The notes beneath the pieces were generated by a model, which had not been told where the DNA came from, did not search any database, and was given only the letters and a program-made list of their open reading frames with translations. From positions 245,550 through 309,549 of the forward strand of contig PBKG01000002.1 in the NCBI GenBank assembly GCA_002722095.1: 64,000 nt of DNA, written 5' to 3'. The position numbers and the translations under genes are program-made. The stretch is from Rhodospirillaceae bacterium (GTDB taxonomy: Bacteria; Pseudomonadota; Alphaproteobacteria; UBA8366). Positions within the stretch are counted from its first letter, which is position 1, and each line of letters opens with the position of its first letter. Shown piece after piece: positions 60,583 through 64,000 of the stretch.

Positions 60583-61593
60583 TCAAGCGAAGGCTTCGGC
60601 GAGCAATTCGTAGGAATGCAGCCGGGCCTCGAATTCGTGACATGCGGTCAAGACGACAAATTCGTTGCACTGATACATATCGCTCAATTCGAGTATTTTC
60701 GCTTTGACCGTTTCCGGCGTGCCATAGATCGTTCGCGCACGGCTTTGAGCCACATGCTCGCGTTCCGCATCTGTGTACGGGTACGCCTTGGCCTCTTCCA
60801 CGCTTGGGACCGGGGCCAACTCGCCCTTGTCAGCACGCAGTCGGAACAGATCACGTGTCGTCATCAAGTCGTTTGCTTCCTCTTCGGTATCGGCGCAAAT
60901 CACGAAAATTCCCACATTGGTTTTCGGCGCTTCCAATGTGCCGGCGGGTTGGAACTGATCCTGATAGGCCCGCACCACCGCATCTCCTCCAAAGGCTGTG
61001 ATGAAGTGGGCGAACGAAAAAGCGAGGCCAAAATGAGCGGCGTATGCGGCGCTGTAGTTGCTCGATCCCAACAGCCAGATCGGTGGCGTGGATTCGGTGA
61101 AGGGCCGCGCCTTGACCCGTTGGAAGGGATGCTCGTCCGGCAAACTGTCGGTCAGGAACCCCGAAAGATCGGAAATCATCGTTGGAAAATGTTCGACCCC
61201 GATGCCTCCACCGTAAGCAAGTGCTTGGGCGGTTGGATGATCGCTGCCGGGCGCACGACCGATGCCGAGATCGATGCGGCCCGGAAACATGGCTTCGAGC
61301 ATGCGGAAATTTTCCGCGACCTTGTAGGGGCTGTAGTGACTGAGCATCACGCCACCGGATCCCACACGGATCGATTTTGTTTCGGCGGCAATTCGCGTGA
61401 CCAGTATTTCCGGTGAGGCAGACGCCAATCCGTCGCTGCCATGATGTTCGGCAATCCAATAACGCTGATAGCCAAGTTTTTCCGTCGCTTGCGCAAGTTT
61501 GACCGATTCCTGCAATGCATCGGCGCCTGTGGCGCCTGTTCGGATCGGCGATTGGTCAAGCACTCCTAATCGTATTTTTTTCGCTTCGCTCAT
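60583..61593 (-). CDS. LLM class flavin-dependent oxidoreductase
   Basis: 336-residue bacterial luciferase-like flavoprotein. N-terminal RLGVLDQSPIRTGATGADAL, then KLGYQRYWIAEHHGSDGLASASPEILVTRIAAET and IRVGSGGVMLSHYSPYKVAENFRMLEAMFPGRIDLGIGRAPG, all standard for the group-1 LLM (MsnO8/YwcH-like) family using FMNH2. Substrate unpredictable. It is the first gene of a three-gene operon, with 32 bases to the lipoprotein. Confidence 0.92.
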   Translation of the reverse strand: MSEAKKIRLGVLDQSPIRTGATGADALQESVKLAQATEKLGYQRYWIAEHHGSDGLASASPEILVTRIAAETKSIRVGSGGVMLSHYSPYKVAENFRMLEAMFPGRIDLGIGRAPGSDHPTAQALAYGGGIGVEHFPTMISDLSGFLTDSLPDEHPFQRVKARPFTESTPPIWLLGSSNYSAAYAAHFGLAFSFAHFITAFGGDAVVRAYQDQFQPAGTLEAPKTNVGIFVICADTEEEANDLMTTRDLFRLRADKGELAPVPSVEEAKAYPYTDAEREHVAQSRARTIYGTPETVKAKILELSDMYQCNEFVVLTACHEFEARLHSYELLAEAFA

Positions 61594-61635
61594 AGGCTCG
61601 GTCTAGCACAGATTGAGAGAATTGGAATGGCAGGC

Positions 61636-61661
61636 AAAAAAATTGCCCGGTCTAGCCGGGC
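61636..61661 (-). terminator. Intrinsic terminator of the 61691 gene
   Basis: Read on the minus strand, GCCCGG and CCGGGC form a 6-bp stem with a 5-base loop, followed by AATTTTTTT. It lies 30 bases after the end of the 61691-61933 gene. Confidence 0.8.
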
Positions 61662-61690
61662 GGAAGTTTGGGGAGAAGGAAACTGGATAA

Positions 61691-61933
61691 TTACGGTTTC
61701 GGAGTCACCGGGTCCAATCCCGCCAATTGTCGATTAATCTCTCGCTGCAGTTCGGAAATTGCCAATGTGCGGCGGAATACTGCGCCGGCAAGCTCGGCCA
61801 ACTCACGGGCCTTCGATCCTTTGGTGGCTCTTGCTTGATCGATTAGGCTGGTGGCCCAGCGATTCTGTTCGTCGAGATAGGTGCTATAGTCCATCTGAAT
61901 CATCGTGTTCGTCCGGCTAAAGGTGTCGTTCAT
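61691..61933 (-). CDS. Small hypothetical protein, 80 aa
   Basis: An 80-residue helical protein, not recognised (TYLDEQNRWATSLIDQARATKGSKARELAELAGAVFRRTLAISELQREINRQLAG). No signal or membrane segment. Believed real because it is followed by a strong terminator on the same strand and has normal codon use. MIQMDYS at residue 11 is an alternative start. Confidence 0.6.
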   Translation of the reverse strand: MNDTFSRTNTMIQMDYSTYLDEQNRWATSLIDQARATKGSKARELAELAGAVFRRTLAISELQREINRQLAGLDPVTPKP

Positions 61934-61969
61934 TGAAGTAGAGTTTAGCGTCGAGATCAGAGATTTTCA

Positions 61970-61983
61970 GTGACCGGGGTCAC
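61970..61983. promoter_or_regulatory. GTGACC-GG-GGTCAC palindrome
   Basis: A perfect 6-2-6 inverted repeat between the divergent 61691 and 62061 genes, about 37 bases from one start and 78 from the other. It may be an operator. Confidence 0.35.
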
Positions 61984-62060
61984 AGGATTTTAAAAAATGT
62001 ATAAAATTCGGAACTTTTTAAGCCTATGTAAATAAATTAAAATCCGGATTCGAGTTTGCC

Positions 62061-64000
62061 GTGGCTCAAAAAAAATCGAACCAGATAAGCGATTTGGAAT
62101 TAGCTCGAAATGCGCTCGGCAAAGGCCATCTCGAGGAGGCCGAAAAGTTCATTCAATCTGCTCTTGAGCAGAATGGTGAAAATCCGTTGGTGCACGCCTA
62201 TCGCGCGGAAATCTATACCGCTCAAGGGGCGGCCAAACCGGCAGCCGAGGCTTATGAAGCGGCGGTCGCGCTCCGGCCCGATCAAGGCGTTTTCTGGAAC
62301 GGGCTTGGTTTGGCGAGGTTTCACGCCGGTGAGCTGGAGGCAGCGGTTTCGGCGCTTACACGCGCGGTTGAATTGTTGCCCGATCAGGCCGAGGTACATA
62401 ACAATCTTGGTAACCTTCATCGTGAAATGGCTGCATTTGACGCAGCGCATGAGAGCTACAGGCGAGCTATCGAGTTGAAACCCGATTACGGCGAGGCTCA
62501 CGGCAATTTGGGTGTGTTATTGCTCGGCCTTGGCGATTTGGAGGAGGCGCGCAAGGCGCTCGAAATTGCGGTGGGACTGCGCCCCCATGACCCGACGGTG
62601 CTGACCGGTCTCGGCTGCGCGTTGGCTGCGGTTGGCGCGATTACAGAAGCGGTTTGTTGGCACCGCCGCGCGTTAGACGAAAGCCCCGAGTCCCTCGGAG
62701 CGTTAAATAATTTGGCAATCGCATTGAAGGACCAGGGTCAGATTGATGAAGCAACCGAAACATACGATCGATTGATCAAGCTCGCTCCGGACGATATGTC
62801 GGTGCACTCGAACCGGCTGATGTGCATGCACTATCGCGAAGATCGGGACGGAAAGAAAATTCTTTCGGCACACCGGCAATGGTCAAATCGATTTAAGCCA
62901 AAAGCCGTGAGCAAAACCCCGTTAGACCGTAATCCGGACCGGAAATTGAAAGTAGGATACGTTTCCCCGGATTTCTGGACGCACTCAGTGGCGAACTTTG
63001 TTGTCGCGCCGCTTCGACATCATGATCGAAACCAATTTCACGTTACCTGCTATAGCGATACTCAATCGACTGACACGACAACCGGTCAATTGCGTGCTTT
63101 GAGCGATCAATGGCACGACGTGCGGTTTATGGATGACGAAGCGTTGTTGGCGCAGGTCCAAGCCGATGAAATAGATATTCTTGTCGACCTTGCGGGTCAC
63201 ACCGCCGACAACCGACTTACCCTCTTCGCGTGTCGGGCTGCGCCCGTCCAAATGACCTGGATCGGATACCCAGCGACGACAGGGCTTGAGCAGATGGATA
63301 TGCGATTGACCGATGAAATCGCGGATCCCTCAGGGGCGACCGAACCGTTCCACAGCGAAACGTTGTTTCGCCCGGCTCCCTGTTTCCTTTGCTATACGCC
63401 GCCGGAGGAGACGCCAGCGGTTGGCGGCTGTGCAGATGAAATTACTTTCGCCTCGTTTAACAATTTTTCAAAAGTAACCGACGAGATGGTGCGAGTGTGG
63501 GGCCGCCTGTTGGGCCAGGTGCCGGATGCTCAGATTCTGCTCAAATCCCGACAGTTAGCCGACCCGGTGATTGGCGAGAGGCTGAAGCAATTGTTTGAGG
63601 GAGAAGGGGTGTCTCCGGAACGGGTAAAATTGATGCCTCGAGTCACCGGGAGGGAGAATCATCTCGCGATTTATAATGAAGTCGATATTGCCCTCGACAC
63701 ATTTCCCTATAACGGGACAACGACGACCTGTGAGGCGTTGTTGATGGGCGTGCCGGTGGTGACGTTATCGGGTGCGCTGCACGCGGGCCGGGTCGGGGCC
63801 AGTTTATTGAGTGCGATCGGGCGGGAAGATTGGATCGCAGATTCTGAAGAGGCTTATCTCAAGATAGCGATGGGCTTGGCGGAAAGCCGGCCATCGAAAG
63901 AGGATCTGCGTCGGGCGGTGTTGGAGTCACCGCTTACGGATGGCAGGAACTTTACCCGGCAACTTGAGACGGGCTATCGCTCAGTGTGGCGGGAAAGGGG
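62061..64000 (+). CDS. TPR protein with O-GlcNAc transferase (SPINDLY-like) domain, 3' end outside window
   Basis: The frame from GTG 62061 runs to the window end (646 codons so far). No ATG precedes it after the in-frame stop at 62019, so GTG is used although its ribosome-binding site is weak. Residues about 10-240 contain five to six TPR units (for example FWNGLGLARFHAGELEAAVSA and VHNNLGNLHREMAAFDAAHES). From about residue 295 the glycosyltransferase-41 domain starts: LKVGYVSPDFWTHSVANFV, DILVDLAGHTADNRL, MTWIGYPATTGL, ITFASFNNFSKVT, and the donor-site TCEALLMGVPVVTLSG with HAGRVGASLL. Bacterial members glycosylate proteins such as flagellin, or unknown targets. Confidence 0.92.
   Translation, partial: MAQKKSNQISDLELARNALGKGHLEEAEKFIQSALEQNGENPLVHAYRAEIYTAQGAAKPAAEAYEAAVALRPDQGVFWNGLGLARFHAGELEAAVSALTRAVELLPDQAEVHNNLGNLHREMAAFDAAHESYRRAIELKPDYGEAHGNLGVLLLGLGDLEEARKALEIAVGLRPHDPTVLTGLGCALAAVGAITEAVCWHRRALDESPESLGALNNLAIALKDQGQIDEATETYDRLIKLAPDDMSVHSNRLMCMHYREDRDGKKILSAHRQWSNRFKPKAVSKTPLDRNPDRKLKVGYVSPDFWTHSVANFVVAPLRHHDRNQFHVTCYSDTQSTDTTTGQLRALSDQWHDVRFMDDEALLAQVQADEIDILVDLAGHTADNRLTLFACRAAPVQMTWIGYPATTGLEQMDMRLTDEIADPSGATEPFHSETLFRPAPCFLCYTPPEETPAVGGCADEITFASFNNFSKVTDEMVRVWGRLLGQVPDAQILLKSRQLADPVIGERLKQLFEGEGVSPERVKLMPRVTGRENHLAIYNEVDIALDTFPYNGTTTTCEALLMGVPVVTLSGALHAGRVGASLLSAIGREDWIADSEEAYLKIAMGLAESRPSKEDLRRAVLESPLTDGRNFTRQLETGYRSVWRER

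Noticed and set aside
1..64000. CRISPR arrays, insertion sequences, phage genes, toxin-antitoxin or classical defence systems
   Set aside because: None seen: no regularly spaced repeats, no transposase or integrase motifs, no restriction or Cas-like proteins. The only mobile-element hint is the tRNA-end repeat at 6665.

Overview
The window reads as a chromosomal segment of a free-living, aerobic, heterotrophic alphaproteobacterium, probably Rhodospirillales-like and possibly marine. Supporting signs are the alphaproteobacterial type of Fur (no CxxC in the HHDHL segment), two TTAA-N7-TTAA sites of the CtrA type, tandem cysteine desulfurases, frequent GTG starts, and many acyl-CoA and 2-hydroxyacid genes. 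No phage, transposase, CRISPR array or rRNA was seen. Genes are tightly packed: several convergent pairs overlap at their stop codons, and several operon genes are coupled through ATGA, GTGA or TAATG junctions.

Layout. 1-6008: two cysteine desulfurases, an outer-membrane barrel protein, tenA, mnmA, a small membrane protein broken by an amber codon, and tRNA-Met(CAT). 6009-6727 has no gene but holds nested hairpins that may be a structured RNA. 6728-17416 is an iron island: seven Fur-type palindromes, two divergent 169-residue paralogues of unknown function, bfd, bfr, fur, a secreted DUF4856 protein, a sterol-desaturase/iron-binding-protein fusion, an iron ABC permease, ferredoxin-NADP reductase and one more hypothetical gene behind a Fur box. 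Bfr stores iron, and Bfd plus Fpr could supply the electrons to release it. The secreted proteins and permease would import ferric iron, although no ABC ATPase is present.

17490-32047 is a catabolic block. A five-gene operon carries three tandem Ldh_2-family 2-hydroxyacid dehydrogenases and two tandem PcaB/ASL-type lyases. A DehI-type 2-haloacid dehalogenase gene diverges from it. A DAD-type cupin, a mesaconyl-CoA-hydratase-like protein, a mandelate-racemase-family enzyme, two small MaoC-like proteins, a carboxyltransferase and an ADP-forming acyl-CoA synthetase follow. The substrate is not evident.

32157-34798 holds two unrecognised proteins, the first behind a CtrA-type site and containing strongly AT-rich coding islands. 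34923-46106 is mixed metabolism (SDRs, aldehyde dehydrogenase, acyl-CoA dehydrogenase, YqgE, a second ADP-forming CoA ligase with opposite domain order, PhoD, sulfatase). 46103-47803 encodes an orphan hybrid-less sensor kinase, also behind a CtrA-type site. 48278-52328 is a glutaryl-CoA to acetyl-CoA module. 52956-61933 contains GloB, a TPP enzyme paired with a hydroxyacid-oxoacid transhydrogenase, a degenerate HtrA-like PDZ protein coupled to a 2-oxoglutarate dioxygenase, and an LLM oxidoreductase-lipoprotein-isocitrate/isopropylmalate dehydrogenase operon. The window ends inside a TPR/O-GlcNAc-transferase-like (SPINDLY) gene.
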